Source: Oscillospiraceae bacterium (lineage in GTDB: Bacteria; Bacillota; Clostridia; Oscillospirales; Oscillospiraceae). From it: a stretch of DNA of 64,000 bases. The notes under the pieces were generated by a model. The model had not been told where the DNA came from. It worked only from the letters and a program-made list of their open reading frames with translations, and did no database searches. The position numbers and the translations under genes are program-made. Below are positions 16,498-25,379 of this stretch, one piece after another. Where the stretch lies: positions 124,001 through 188,000 of the forward strand of contig SVLJ01000004.1 of assembly GCA_015067995.1 (NCBI GenBank), in the 5' to 3' direction. Numbering within the stretch: the stretch's first letter is position 1; the number at the start of each line of letters is the position of its first letter.

Positions 16498-17693
16498 AGC
16501 CGTTTTCCTCTCAATTCATCCAGTGCTGCCAAAGTTGCTGAATGGACAACATTGCCTCTTCGGTGCATATCCTCCACCGTCATGCTAAGGCCCATTTCCA
16601 ACCCGGCATCCAGATCTTCATATGTAACTCTGCGCAGCTCATCCACGCCGTCAAAATCGCGGGTAGGCTCAATGTAATCTGCCATATAGATGATCTTTTC
16701 CAAAAGCGTCATACCGGCACGTCCGGTGGTATGCCAGTTGATCGCCAGATAGATCTCCTCATCCACTCCGAAGACGTCACGGGCAATTTCCGCTCCGGTC
16801 TTGGAGTGAAGAAGCTTCAAAGCTTTCTTTTCCAGTTCATCCAGAGAAACGCCATACTTCCTGCACAAAGCCAGCTGGTCATCCATCTCCAGCTTTTTCG
16901 TGCAATCGTGAAGCAAAGCTGCTACCCTTGCCTTGTTCACATCGGCGCCGTAATGCAGCGCCAGACGAACAGCCTCCTGCTCCGTTCCCAGAACATGGGG
17001 GATTCGTTTGTTTTTCAGGTAACTCAGCGCCACCGGCCGCAGCTGAGACAGCGTCAGCTGCTTCATGTCTGCCTTCGTACCGTACAGGCCGTTTCGCAGG
17101 ATGTAGCCATATACGGCAGGCGGCAGCAGATGGCATCCATCGCCCTTCACCAGCCGCTCACGCAGCTGCGTGGAGGAAACCTCCACTACGCCCGGAATGG
17201 TCAGCGTGAAAATTTTGGCTCCGGGATAGGTCCGGTAAAGATACTCTCTCTGGACGGAAAACAGTTCCTCAGTATCTTCTTCTGTTCTGCCAAAAGCAGC
17301 AATGCCGGCCAGCTTCAGAATGGTTTCCGGTTCATGCCACGCCTGCAGTGTCAAAAACATATCGGTTCCCATCAGAAGCCACAGCTCTGCATCTGGCCAG
17401 CGCTCATGGATTTCCGTCAGCGTATCGGAGGTATAGCTTTTCCCTTCCCTGTGCAGCTCAATATCCAGCACCTCTGCCTGCTCGCCAAGTCCCAGCTGCT
17501 CACAGGCAAGTCTGGTCATTTCCAGCCGCTGTTCCGCCGAGGGGCTGCCCTCTGGCAAAGACTTATGCGGCGGCAAACCCGCAGGGATCAGCAACAGCTT
17601 GTCCAGTTTCAGCATACGAAATACACATTCCGCCGCCGTCAGGTGTCCCAAATGCGGCGGATTGAAGGTTCCGCCGTAAATACCGATGCGCAT
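16494..17693 (-). CDS. nadD: Fused nicotinate-nucleotide adenylyltransferase and YqeK HD-domain hydrolase
   Basis: 399 residues with two domains in one frame. Residues 1-205 are NadD, with GGTFNPPHLGHL at the start, TDTLTEIH in the middle and VEVSSTQLRERL near the end. It makes deamido-NAD from nicotinate mononucleotide and ATP. Residues about 215-399 are a YqeK-type HD domain with HYGADVNKARVAALLHDCTKK and NWHTTGRAGMTLLEKIIYMADYIEP. YqeK proteins hydrolyse diadenosine tetraphosphate (Ap4A). The two are usually separate neighbouring genes. The ATG at 17691-17693 has GGAGG eight bases upstream. Its stop overlaps the start of the LCP gene by four bases. Confidence 0.93.
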   Translation of the reverse strand: MRIGIYGGTFNPPHLGHLTAAECVFRMLKLDKLLLIPAGLPPHKSLPEGSPSAEQRLEMTRLACEQLGLGEQAEVLDIELHREGKSYTSDTLTEIHERWPDAELWLLMGTDMFLTLQAWHEPETILKLAGIAAFGRTEEDTEELFSVQREYLYRTYPGAKIFTLTIPGVVEVSSTQLRERLVKGDGCHLLPPAVYGYILRNGLYGTKADMKQLTLSQLRPVALSYLKNKRIPHVLGTEQEAVRLALHYGADVNKARVAALLHDCTKKLEMDDQLALCRKYGVSLDELEKKALKLLHSKTGAEIARDVFGVDEEIYLAINWHTTGRAGMTLLEKIIYMADYIEPTRDFDGVDELRRVTYEDLDAGLEMGLSMTVEDMHRRGNVVHSATLAALDELRGKRL

Positions 17694-17750
17694 ACGCGTT
17701 TCCTCCATGTTGATTTCGGGCATCTTACCCGGGATTTTGCCTCTTTGCGG

Positions 17751-18176
17751 TTACTTTTTTCCGCTCTTGCGGGCAGCAGGCTTTCTGGCCGCAGACTTTC
17801 CCGCAGGCTTGCTGCTCTTTGTGCCCGTCTTGGCAGTCTTTGGTACGGCCTTGACCGTCTTTTTCTGTCCTGCAGTCACCAGCTCGATACGCTTCTCGCG
17901 GGGAATCGTATGACTGGTACGATACAGCACAAACTTTGTACCGATAACCTGCACCGGCTCACTGCGGGTGAGAACACACAGCTCCTGGCAGGCCTCCCGC
18001 GCCGTCAGCATTGCATTTTCAAGCACACGGCACTTAACCAGCTCACGCGCCTCCAGCGCATCGTCCAGCTGCTTCACCAGATTCTCATTGATACCGTCCT
18101 TACCCACCTGCAGGATCGTATCCATGGTATTGGCCAATCCACGCAGCTGCGCTCTTTGTTTGCTCGTCAATTCCAT
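17751..18176 (-). CDS. yhbY: YhbY-family RNA-binding protein
   Basis: 141 residues. The first 97 residues are the CRM/YhbY domain: MELTSKQRAQLRGLAN at the start and ILQVGKDGINENLVKQLDDALEARELVK, with the GKxG-type loop. YhbY associates with pre-50S ribosomal particles. The last 40 residues are a low-complexity basic tail rich in Lys, Ala, Pro and Ser, probably for RNA contact. It lies upstream of nadD/yqeK on the same strand. Confidence 0.93.
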   Translation of the reverse strand: MELTSKQRAQLRGLANTMDTILQVGKDGINENLVKQLDDALEARELVKCRVLENAMLTAREACQELCVLTRSEPVQVIGTKFVLYRTSHTIPREKRIELVTAGQKKTVKAVPKTAKTGTKSSKPAGKSAARKPAARKSGKK

Positions 18177-18240
18177 ATCGTCTTGTTAGTTCCTTTCGCT
18201 CCGCCGAATAGCAGACATTTACAGTTTTAAATATTGACGT

Positions 18241-18837
18241 TTATTTTACCAGATAAGTTTCCAGTTTTTCTACAAATTTTTCCATAGCACGACCACGGTG
18301 GGAAATGCTGCTTTTTTCCTCCGCCGTCATCTGTGCGAAGGTTTTCCGCATTTCCGGCACCAAGAACACCGGATCGTAACCAAAGCCGCCCTCTCCCATA
18401 GGTGCGAAGGCAATGGCACCGTCGCAGCGCCCCTCCGCAGTCAGCTCATCACCGTTGGGAAATGCGCAGGCTATGGCGCAGGCAAAGTGCGCCGCACGGG
18501 TAGTCGCTCCGCACAGGCTGTTCAGCAGCAAACGATAGCGGCCGATATCGTCCAGCCCCTCGCCGCCATAGCGGGCAGAGTATACACCGGGGCCGCCGTT
18601 CAGGGCGTCCACACACAGGCCGGAATCATCAGCAATGGCAGGCAAGCCGGAGGCCGCGCATACAGCCCTGGCCTTCAGCATAGCATTCTCCGCAAACGTG
18701 GTACCGGTTTCTTCTACGTCCACATCCAATCCCAGATCGGCGGGCATCACCACTTCCACATGGAACTTCTCCAGAATTTGCGCCATCTCTTTCAGCTTAC
18801 CCGGATTATGGGTGGCCAGTACAAATTTTTCAGCCAT
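18241..18837 (-). CDS. rdgB: XTP/dITP diphosphatase (RdgB/HAM1)
   Basis: 198 residues of the RdgB/HAM1 fold. The N-terminal FVLATHNPGKLKEMAQIL holds the substrate-binding Thr-Asn-Lys, IADDSGLCVDALNGGPGVYSARY (near 67-89) is the family signature, and FGYDPVF (near 152) binds the base. The enzyme removes pyrophosphate from dITP and XTP so they are not put into DNA. GGGAGG precedes the ATG. The gap to ftsY is short and both are co-directional. Confidence 0.95.
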   Translation of the reverse strand: MAEKFVLATHNPGKLKEMAQILEKFHVEVVMPADLGLDVDVEETGTTFAENAMLKARAVCAASGLPAIADDSGLCVDALNGGPGVYSARYGGEGLDDIGRYRLLLNSLCGATTRAAHFACAIACAFPNGDELTAEGRCDGAIAFAPMGEGGFGYDPVFLVPEMRKTFAQMTAEEKSSISHRGRAMEKFVEKLETYLVK

Positions 18838-18861
18838 TCTATGATTCCTCCCTATTCGCCA

Positions 18862-19734
18862 TCAGATGATCGCTTCCACATAATCCCGGGCGTTAAAGGG
18901 ACGCAAATCATCAATTCCCTCACCCACACCGGCATATTTCACAGGAACGCCCAGCTCCCTGGCAATGGGCACCACAATGCCGCCCTTTGCCGTGCCGTCC
19001 AGCTTGGTCAGGATAATGCCGGTCAGTCCGGCAGTTTCCTTAAAGGTACGAGCCTGGATCAGTCCGTTCTGGCCGGTGGTGGCGTCCAGCACCAACAGCG
19101 TCTCACGGGATGCGCCGGGGCATTCACGGTCAATGATCTTGGATAGCTTGCCCAACTCGTTCATCAGGTTTGCCTTGTTGTGAAGTCGACCGGCAGTATC
19201 GCACAACACCACATCCACGCCGCGGGCTTTGGCAGCCTGCAGTGCGTCAAACAGCACCGCGCCTGGGTCTGCACCTTCCTTCTGGCGCACCAGCTCACAG
19301 TCTGCCCGCTCTGCCCAGATCTGCAGCTGATCGGCAGCAGCGGCGCGGAAGGTATCACCGGCACAGAACAGCACCCGCTTCCCCTGTGCCTTCAGTTGAT
19401 GACCCAGCTTGCCGATGGAGGTGGTCTTGCCCACACCGTTGACACCGATAATCAGCACCACGCTGGGCGTAGTGTGAATATTCAGGCCGGAATCGTCCAC
19501 GGTGATCATATCTGCCAGAATATCCCGCAGTGCCTCCCGGACCTCTTCCTGAGAACGAAGTTTCTCCTTTCGGCAACGGGTACGAAGCTGCTCCACCGCT
19601 TCCGATGAGGTCTCCACGCCCATATCTGCCAGGATCAGCGTTTCTTCCAGTTCTTCAAAAAAGCTCTCATCTGCCTCGGTGAAGCCGCCGAAAATATTTG
19701 CCGTGATTTTTTTCAGTTTATCAAAAAAACCCAT
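18862..19734 (-). CDS. ftsY: Signal recognition particle receptor FtsY
   Basis: 290 residues with only a short N-terminal region before the NG domain, so the long acidic A domain of E. coli is missing, as in many Gram-positives. Motifs are GVNGVGKTT (97-105), GDTFRAAAADQL (near 125), CDTAGRLHNK (near 177) and TKLDGTAKGG (near 244). The GTPase docks ribosome-SRP complexes at the membrane. It is followed by rdgB and preceded at 12 bp by a small membrane protein gene, all after smc. smc and ftsY are neighbours in many Firmicutes. Confidence 0.95.
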   Translation of the reverse strand: MGFFDKLKKITANIFGGFTEADESFFEELEETLILADMGVETSSEAVEQLRTRCRKEKLRSQEEVREALRDILADMITVDDSGLNIHTTPSVVLIIGVNGVGKTTSIGKLGHQLKAQGKRVLFCAGDTFRAAAADQLQIWAERADCELVRQKEGADPGAVLFDALQAAKARGVDVVLCDTAGRLHNKANLMNELGKLSKIIDRECPGASRETLLVLDATTGQNGLIQARTFKETAGLTGIILTKLDGTAKGGIVVPIARELGVPVKYAGVGEGIDDLRPFNARDYVEAII

Positions 19735-19746
19735 AGTATTCGTCCT

Positions 19747-19980
19747 TTATCCCAGTTTTTTACCGCATTGAGGACATTCTTCGTCCTCTTTATAGTGCCA
19801 CAGCTGAATGAAAATTCCACAGTGCGGGCAGCGGAACCACACATACTGCATGCTCAGCGCAGCAAATGCCAAAACCAGTCCGGCAACGCTGATCACCGCG
19901 TTGCCCAGCAGGATCATAATGGCACCGATGACAACACCGCCGATAACCGCTTTCCGTTTTTGCTCCATAGTCATTTTCAT
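19747..19980 (-). CDS. Small membrane protein with a zinc-ribbon tail
   Basis: 77 residues, with two closely spaced hydrophobic segments (about 10-28 and 30-46) and then a C-terminal cysteine module CPHC ... CPQC (near 51-54 and 70-73), likely to bind zinc. I do not know the family function. The position is distinctive: 16 bp after smc and 12 bp before ftsY, in the same run, so it is translated with a chromosome-segregation and a membrane-targeting protein. AGGAG lies nine bases upstream of the ATG. Confidence 0.75.
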   Translation of the reverse strand: MKMTMEQKRKAVIGGVVIGAIMILLGNAVISVAGLVLAFAALSMQYVWFRCPHCGIFIQLWHYKEDEECPQCGKKLG

Positions 19981-19996
19981 GGTAATTTCTCCTGCA

Positions 19997-22900
19997 TTAT
20001 TTGATCTTCAGTTCCTTCGCCAGATCATTCATGTTAATGGTCAGCACCTTCGACACACCCTGCTCCTGCATGGTAATACCGTAGAGAACATCCGATTCTT
20101 CCATGGTGCCGCGGCGATGTGTGATGACGATAAACTGCGTCTTCCCTGCCAGGCGGCGCATATAGCGGGCATAACGAATCACATTGGCCTCGTCCAGTGC
20201 CGCCTCGATCTCATCCATCACACAGAACGGTGTGGGATGCACTTTCAAAATGGCAAAGTACAGTGCGATGGCCACAAACGCCTTCTCGCCGCCGGAAAGC
20301 AGCGAAATGGTCTTCAGAGTCTTTCCAGGTGGCTGTGCCTTGATCTCAATGCCGCAGCCCAGAATATCCTTCTCGTCCTCCAGCTCCAGGGTAGCATGGC
20401 CGCCGCCAAACAAGTCGGTAAAAGTGGTCTCAAAGCTCTCCGTCAGCAGCTTGAACTGCACGGAGAAGATTTCCGTCATCTGGCGGGTGATCTCTTCGAT
20501 CACACCTTCCAGCTCACCCTTGGCATGCTCCACGTCGTCACGCTGCTCGGAAAGGTAGGTATAGCGGGTATTGACGCGCTCATACTCCTCGATGGCACCG
20601 ATGTTGGGCGTACCCAGGGCACTGATGGCACGCTTCAGCTCACCAATCCGTCGGCTGGCCTTGGGCACGCTCTCCAGTTCAATGCGCTGTGCCTGGGCGT
20701 CGGAATGATTCAGCTCATAATAATCCCACAGGCGATCCAGGATCTGCTTTTCCTCCATCACCGATGCGTTGAGCTTCTGCTCCAGCCGTCCGGCGGAATT
20801 CTGCAGGTTCAGCAGGGTATCATTCATTTCCTGACCGGCGCGGGTAGCAGCGGTACGCTCCGCTTCCAGCGCCAGCTTTTCCTCGCTGATGGCATTCAGT
20901 CGGGCGCGGAACGTCTCTCCCTCCGCCCGCAGCTTTTCCATCACGATACGGTGTTCGCCGATCTCAGCCTCAGCCGCAGCAATTCCCGTGCGGCAAAGCT
21001 CTGCCTGACGCGCCTTTTCTTCACGGTCACCGCTGATCTGCTCCAGCAGCGTATGCAGGCTGACGATATTCTGCCGGATGGTTTCCCGTTCTGCGGCCAG
21101 CGCCGCCAGCTCAGCCTTCCGCACAGAGGTATCCTCTGCCAGTACGCCGCTGCGAGCCATCAGCTCAGTCTGACCGGAAAGCTTCTCCTCTGCCTGTGCA
21201 CGGCAGTCGGCAGCCTCCGCCTCGCAGGATGCAGCCCGTTCCTCCGCAGCACGGATACGAACCGCAATATCCTCCAGACGGCCTTCCAGCGCAGTCTGCT
21301 CCCCAGACAGATTTTCCAATGCATCCCGAAGTCCGGACAGCAGGATATCGTAATGATTCTTACGACCTTCCAACCGCAGAACCTCATTCTCCGCTTCGCG
21401 GCGCTGCGCTTCCGCAGTCTCCAGCTCATAAGATGCAGCCGTCAGCTCGCGCTTCAGAATCTCTTCGTCGCGGACTGCTGCTTCCAGCAGCTCCTGCTTT
21501 TTCACTGTGGAAGCGCGTACCTCTGTCAGCTGTGCGGCACGGCTCAGCACGCCGGTATCCCGACTGACACTGCCGCCGGTCATGGCGCCGCCGCGGTTAA
21601 TGACCTGACCGTCCAGCGTGACAATACGGAACCGATTGTTGTACTTTCTGGCAATGGCGATACCACAGTCCAGATCCTCCACGATCACGGTACGCCCCAG
21701 CAGATTCCGGAAAACCTGCGTATACTTTTCGTCAAACTTCACCAGACTGGACGCAATGCCCACATAGCCGAATTCATCGGCCAGACGGGGTTCATTCAGC
21801 TCATCGCCGCGAATGGAAGTCATGGGCAGGAAGGTGGCACGTCCGCCATCCCGCTTTTTCAGATAGCCGATGGCCGCCTTGGCATCCTCTTCCCGATCCA
21901 CGATAATGTTCTGCAAGCCTGCGCCCAGTGCGATCTCCACAGCAAGGGAATAGCGTTTATCCACCTTCATCAGGTTGCCCACCGGCCCATGGATGCCCCG
22001 CAGGTCACCACTGGCCTGCATCACGGAACGGACAGCCCGGTTAAAGCCCTCATAATCTCTGGCCATCTTTTCCAACAGCCGGATCTGATTATCCAGCGCA
22101 CTGACCTCCATAGCCAGATTCATTCTCTTTTCGGAGGCGGTCTCCGCCTTCTTGCGGCGCTCCTCCATACGCAGGTTGTGGCCGGCGATGATGTTGGATG
22201 CGGCAGTCACTTCATCCTGTGCATCTTCCAGTGCACGGCGGTTCGCCTTGGCATCCTTCTCACCGGATGCAAGCTGCTCCTCTGCGGCAGCCAGTTCCCG
22301 TGCCACCGCATCACGGCGCTGAGATACCTGTTCCCGCTCCGCAGCAGCCGCAGACAGCTCTGCTTTGGCATCGGCAGCGGCCGCCACAGCCAGTGCTTCT
22401 CTGCCGCGCAGCGCATCCACTTCCGCCTGCGCGCCGCCCGCCTGGGCAGCAGCCTCTGCAGCCTGACGCAGCAGCTCGTCCAGCGCTTTATTCAGTTCCG
22501 CGGAACGTGCGTCGATCTCATCCACCCGCTGCTCCTGACCGGAAATCTGTTCTTCCAGTGCGGCAGCACGGTCACTGCGTTCCTCCAGTTCCTGCTGAGC
22601 GAGGGCAATGGTTTCCCGCTGGTGGGCAATGGTGGTCTCCAGAACGGCCACGGCAGATTCCCGTTCAGCCAGCAGGCCGTCCAGTCGGGCGGTCTCCCCG
22701 CGAATACCTTCCGCTTCCACATCCTTGGCCCGCATTTTCTCGCCGTATTCTTCACCAGCAGAAAACAGGGTCTCCATCTTGGTTCTGGCATCATCCCGTG
22801 CAGCCTCCGCCGCCGCCAGATCCGCCTGCAGCTGTCTGGCGCTGACCTTCAGATCATCCAGATTACTGAGCCAAACGGAAATTTCCAACGTACGCAGTTC

Positions 22901-23563
22901 ATCGCGCAGGATCAGATACTTCTTTGCTTTTTCCGCCTGATCCCGCAGCGGCTCTACCTGCAGCTCCAATTCGGCAATTTTGTCGTTGATACGAACCAGA
23001 TTCTCTTCAGTACGCTGCAGCTTGCGCTCTGTTTCCTCCTTGCGGTGGCGGTATTTGGAAATACCGGCAGCCTCTTCGAAGATTTCACGTCGATCCGTGC
23101 TGCGAGTGGAGAGGATCTCATCGATACGGCCCTGACCGATGATGGAGTAGCCCTCCTTGCCCATGCCGGTATCCATGAAAAGCTCTGTCACATCACGCAG
23201 CCGCACAGACTGGCGGTTGATGTAATACTCGCTCTCACCGCTGCGGTAATAGCGGCGGGTCACAGCCACCTCGGCTTCCTCCATCGCGGGGAAAATATGG
23301 CTGGTATTGTCCAGCACCAGTGTCACCTCTGCGAAGTTTGCCTGCTTACGCTTGGCAGTACCGCCGAAGATAACATCCTCCATCTTAGCGCCGCGCAGAC
23401 TCTTGGTGCTCTGCTCACCCATGACCCAGCGAATGGCATCGGAAATGTTGGATTTGCCGCTTCCGTTCGGGCCCACGATGGCAGTGATATCTTCACCGAA
23501 ATTCAGAACCGTTTTATCAGGGAAGGATTTGAATCCCTGAATCTCTAATGCTTTTAAGTACAC
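19997..23563 (-). CDS. smc: Chromosome segregation protein SMC
   Basis: 1188 residues, the full length of bacterial SMC. The N-terminal head has GPNGSGKSN (31-39) and the Q-loop region, coiled coil follows, then the hinge (about 520-640, with the Gly-rich GGAMTGGSVSRDTGVL). A second coiled coil leads to the C-terminal head with LLSGGEKAFVAIALYFAI and the Walker B VMDEIEAALDE. The start is GTG (23561-23563) with AGAGGTG before it. SMC with ScpA and ScpB loads at parS sites and compacts replicated DNA. Confidence 0.96.
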   Translation of the reverse strand: MYLKALEIQGFKSFPDKTVLNFGEDITAIVGPNGSGKSNISDAIRWVMGEQSTKSLRGAKMEDVIFGGTAKRKQANFAEVTLVLDNTSHIFPAMEEAEVAVTRRYYRSGESEYYINRQSVRLRDVTELFMDTGMGKEGYSIIGQGRIDEILSTRSTDRREIFEEAAGISKYRHRKEETERKLQRTEENLVRINDKIAELELQVEPLRDQAEKAKKYLILRDELRTLEISVWLSNLDDLKVSARQLQADLAAAEAARDDARTKMETLFSAGEEYGEKMRAKDVEAEGIRGETARLDGLLAERESAVAVLETTIAHQRETIALAQQELEERSDRAAALEEQISGQEQRVDEIDARSAELNKALDELLRQAAEAAAQAGGAQAEVDALRGREALAVAAAADAKAELSAAAAEREQVSQRRDAVARELAAAEEQLASGEKDAKANRRALEDAQDEVTAASNIIAGHNLRMEERRKKAETASEKRMNLAMEVSALDNQIRLLEKMARDYEGFNRAVRSVMQASGDLRGIHGPVGNLMKVDKRYSLAVEIALGAGLQNIIVDREEDAKAAIGYLKKRDGGRATFLPMTSIRGDELNEPRLADEFGYVGIASSLVKFDEKYTQVFRNLLGRTVIVEDLDCGIAIARKYNNRFRIVTLDGQVINRGGAMTGGSVSRDTGVLSRAAQLTEVRASTVKKQELLEAAVRDEEILKRELTAASYELETAEAQRREAENEVLRLEGRKNHYDILLSGLRDALENLSGEQTALEGRLEDIAVRIRAAEERAASCEAEAADCRAQAEEKLSGQTELMARSGVLAEDTSVRKAELAALAAERETIRQNIVSLHTLLEQISGDREEKARQAELCRTGIAAAEAEIGEHRIVMEKLRAEGETFRARLNAISEEKLALEAERTAATRAGQEMNDTLLNLQNSAGRLEQKLNASVMEEKQILDRLWDYYELNHSDAQAQRIELESVPKASRRIGELKRAISALGTPNIGAIEEYERVNTRYTYLSEQRDDVEHAKGELEGVIEEITRQMTEIFSVQFKLLTESFETTFTDLFGGGHATLELEDEKDILGCGIEIKAQPPGKTLKTISLLSGGEKAFVAIALYFAILKVHPTPFCVMDEIEAALDEANVIRYARYMRRLAGKTQFIVITHRRGTMEESDVLYGITMQEQGVSKVLTINMNDLAKELKIK

Positions 23564-23598
23564 GCTTTCACCTCTGTCGGCCTTTCGGCCATGCTGAT

Positions 23599-23626
23599 AC
23601 TATATCCAATATATACTACCAAACAA
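23599..23626 (-). promoter_or_regulatory. Probable smc promoter
   Basis: On the minus strand TTGTTT (23621-23626), a 16-bp spacer and TATAGT (23599-23604). It probably drives the run smc to rsfS. Confidence 0.5.
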
Positions 23627-23663
23627 CAGACCGCTTTTCAAGGAGATTTTACGGCATCCCACC

Positions 23664-23706
23664 GCAAAAATCTGCGCCGCCGACGGTACTTCCGTCGGCG
23701 GCACAG
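23664..23706 (-). terminator. Terminator of the TepA-like protease gene
   Basis: A very strong GC-rich stem (CTGTGCCGCCGACGG on the minus strand) pairs with its complement, with a 5-base loop and ATTTTT following. It sits just upstream of the smc promoter. Confidence 0.85.
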
Positions 23707-23709
23707 ATT

Positions 23710-24429
23710 TTACTCTGTTTTTTTCTCTCCGTCAGTCTCATCGATCAGTCTATACAGCTCTGTCAGCGCATCGGAAAGGCCGCCTACGCGGTCAATGATA
23801 CCCTTTGTAACCGCCTCCCTGCCGTACAGAACGCTGCCCACATCCGAGGACATCTCCCCCGTTTTCAACATCAGAGTCAGAAAGTCCTTGCGGCTGATGC
23901 GGCTGTTGGCTGTCACAAATTCCACGATGCGCTCCTGCAGACGGTCAAAATAGTTGTAGGTCTGGGGCGCAGCGATCACTGTGCCGCTCATTCGCACAGG
24001 ATGCACCGTCATGGCGGCAGAGGGTACTGCAAAGCTGGTCTTTGCCGCCACCGCCAAGGGAATGCCTATAGAGTGACTGCCTCCCAGCACCAGAGACACC
24101 GTGGGCTTGCTCATGCCTGCGATCAGTTCCGCAATTCCCAGTCCTGCTTCCACATCGCCGCCCATGGTATTCAGTAAAAACAACACGCCGGCAATATCAT
24201 CATTCTCCTCCAGCGCAGCCAGCAGCGGCATCACATGTTCATACTTGGTGGTTTTGGTTCCCTGTGTCGCCAACATGTGTCCCTCCACCTGTCCCACGAT
24301 GGTCAGGCAATGGATATTTCCGTGAGCTGTTTTGGTAACAGAGCTCCCCATGTCCACCATGCGGTGAACTTCCGGCACAGAACCACTGTTCTCCTCGATG
24401 GGCTCTGTGGGCTTCGTTTCTTCGCTCAA
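23710..24429 (-). CDS. ClpP/crotonase-fold serine protease of the TepA (YmfB) type
   Basis: 239 residues, ClpP-like in fold but lacking the standard ClpP sequence. The stretch GVLFLLNTMGGDVEAGLGIAE (near 83-103) is the oxyanion strand, GGSHSIGIPLA (near 117-127) carries the nucleophilic Ser, and a conserved His follows in HPVRMSG. Relatives (TepA/YmfB) have been linked to protein export in Bacillus. The start is TTG at 24427-24429 with GGAGG nine bases upstream; no ATG is available. It is transcribed divergently from proB. Confidence 0.82.
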   Translation of the reverse strand: MSEETKPTEPIEENSGSVPEVHRMVDMGSSVTKTAHGNIHCLTIVGQVEGHMLATQGTKTTKYEHVMPLLAALEENDDIAGVLFLLNTMGGDVEAGLGIAELIAGMSKPTVSLVLGGSHSIGIPLAVAAKTSFAVPSAAMTVHPVRMSGTVIAAPQTYNYFDRLQERIVEFVTANSRISRKDFLTLMLKTGEMSSDVGSVLYGREAVTKGIIDRVGGLSDALTELYRLIDETDGEKKTE

Positions 24430-24564
24430 GAGACCGCCTCCATTCCTATTCCAAGGTTTATTCTCATATTCTTTGCGATAATTTCCGTTTTACACAGCTT
24501 TCTTTTTCTTTTCCGCTGTGATATTATTGATGAAATAGCGACAATCAACAAGGAGCTTTTCATC

Positions 24565-25374
24565 ATGTGGAATAAAACGTGTTACCGCATCGTGGTGAAG
24601 GTAGGCACCTCCACCCTGACCCATGACACCGGCGCAGTGAATCTGCGCAGCATGGAAGAACTGATTCGAGTTCTGTCCGATCTCAGTGGCTACGGCCATC
24701 AGGTGATTCTGGTATCCTCCGGTGCCATTGCCGTGGGCACCTCCAAGCTGGCTCTGACTGAGCGTCCCAGGGAGCTCCGCATGAAGCAGGCCGCCGCAGC
24801 GGTGGGTCAGTGCCAGCTGATGCATATTTACGACAAGCTGTTTGCCGAGTACAACCGCTCCGTCGCACAGATCCTCCTCACCGGCGACGACGTGGATGAC
24901 CCCCAGCGCGCCGAGCATCTGTCCGGCACCTTTGAGGCTCTTCTTGAGATGGGTGTCATCCCTGTTGTCAACGAAAACGACTCCGTCTCCTCTGCCGAGA
25001 TCGAGACGGGACACCATAAGGTTCTGGGCGATAACGACACTCTTTCCGCCATCGTAGCCAAGCTGTGCCGCGCCGACCTGCTGGTTCTGTTCAGCGATAT
25101 CAACGGGCTTTACGACAGCGACCCTCATGCCAACCCCGACGCAAAGCTGCTGCACCGTGTGGAAGACCTGACTCCCGAGATCCTCTCCATGGCCGGTGGC
25201 GCCGGTACGTGGCGCGGCACCGGCGGCATGGCCACCAAGCTCTCTGCCGCGAAGATCGCCATGGATGCCGGCTGTGACATGGTCATTACCAACGGCGCAC
25301 GCATGAAGGATCTTTACGGCATTGTGGAAGGCCGGGACATCGGCACCCGCTTTATTGCAAAAAAAAGGAGTTGA
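24565..25374 (+). CDS. proB: Glutamate 5-kinase without a PUA domain
   Basis: 269 residues consisting of the amino-acid-kinase domain only. It has RIVVKVGTSTLT at the start, LVSSGAIAVG near 50, VPVVNENDSVS-like VIPVVNENDSVSSAEI near 132-147, and GTGGMATKLSAAKIAM near 214. The C-terminal RNA-binding PUA domain of longer ProB proteins is absent. The enzyme makes gamma-glutamyl phosphate, the first step of proline synthesis. I chose the ATG at 24565 with AAGGAG upstream; earlier in-frame starts would run into the divergent gene. proA starts six bases after its stop. Confidence 0.93.
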   Translation: MWNKTCYRIVVKVGTSTLTHDTGAVNLRSMEELIRVLSDLSGYGHQVILVSSGAIAVGTSKLALTERPRELRMKQAAAAVGQCQLMHIYDKLFAEYNRSVAQILLTGDDVDDPQRAEHLSGTFEALLEMGVIPVVNENDSVSSAEIETGHHKVLGDNDTLSAIVAKLCRADLLVLFSDINGLYDSDPHANPDAKLLHRVEDLTPEILSMAGGAGTWRGTGGMATKLSAAKIAMDAGCDMVITNGARMKDLYGIVEGRDIGTRFIAKKRS

Positions 25375-25379
25375 CTGAT

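Noticed and set aside
19808-23548. A 1246-codon open frame on the plus strand opposite smc
   Set aside because: smc is certain on the minus strand; the opposing frame shows only reverse-complement composition of the coiled-coil codons.
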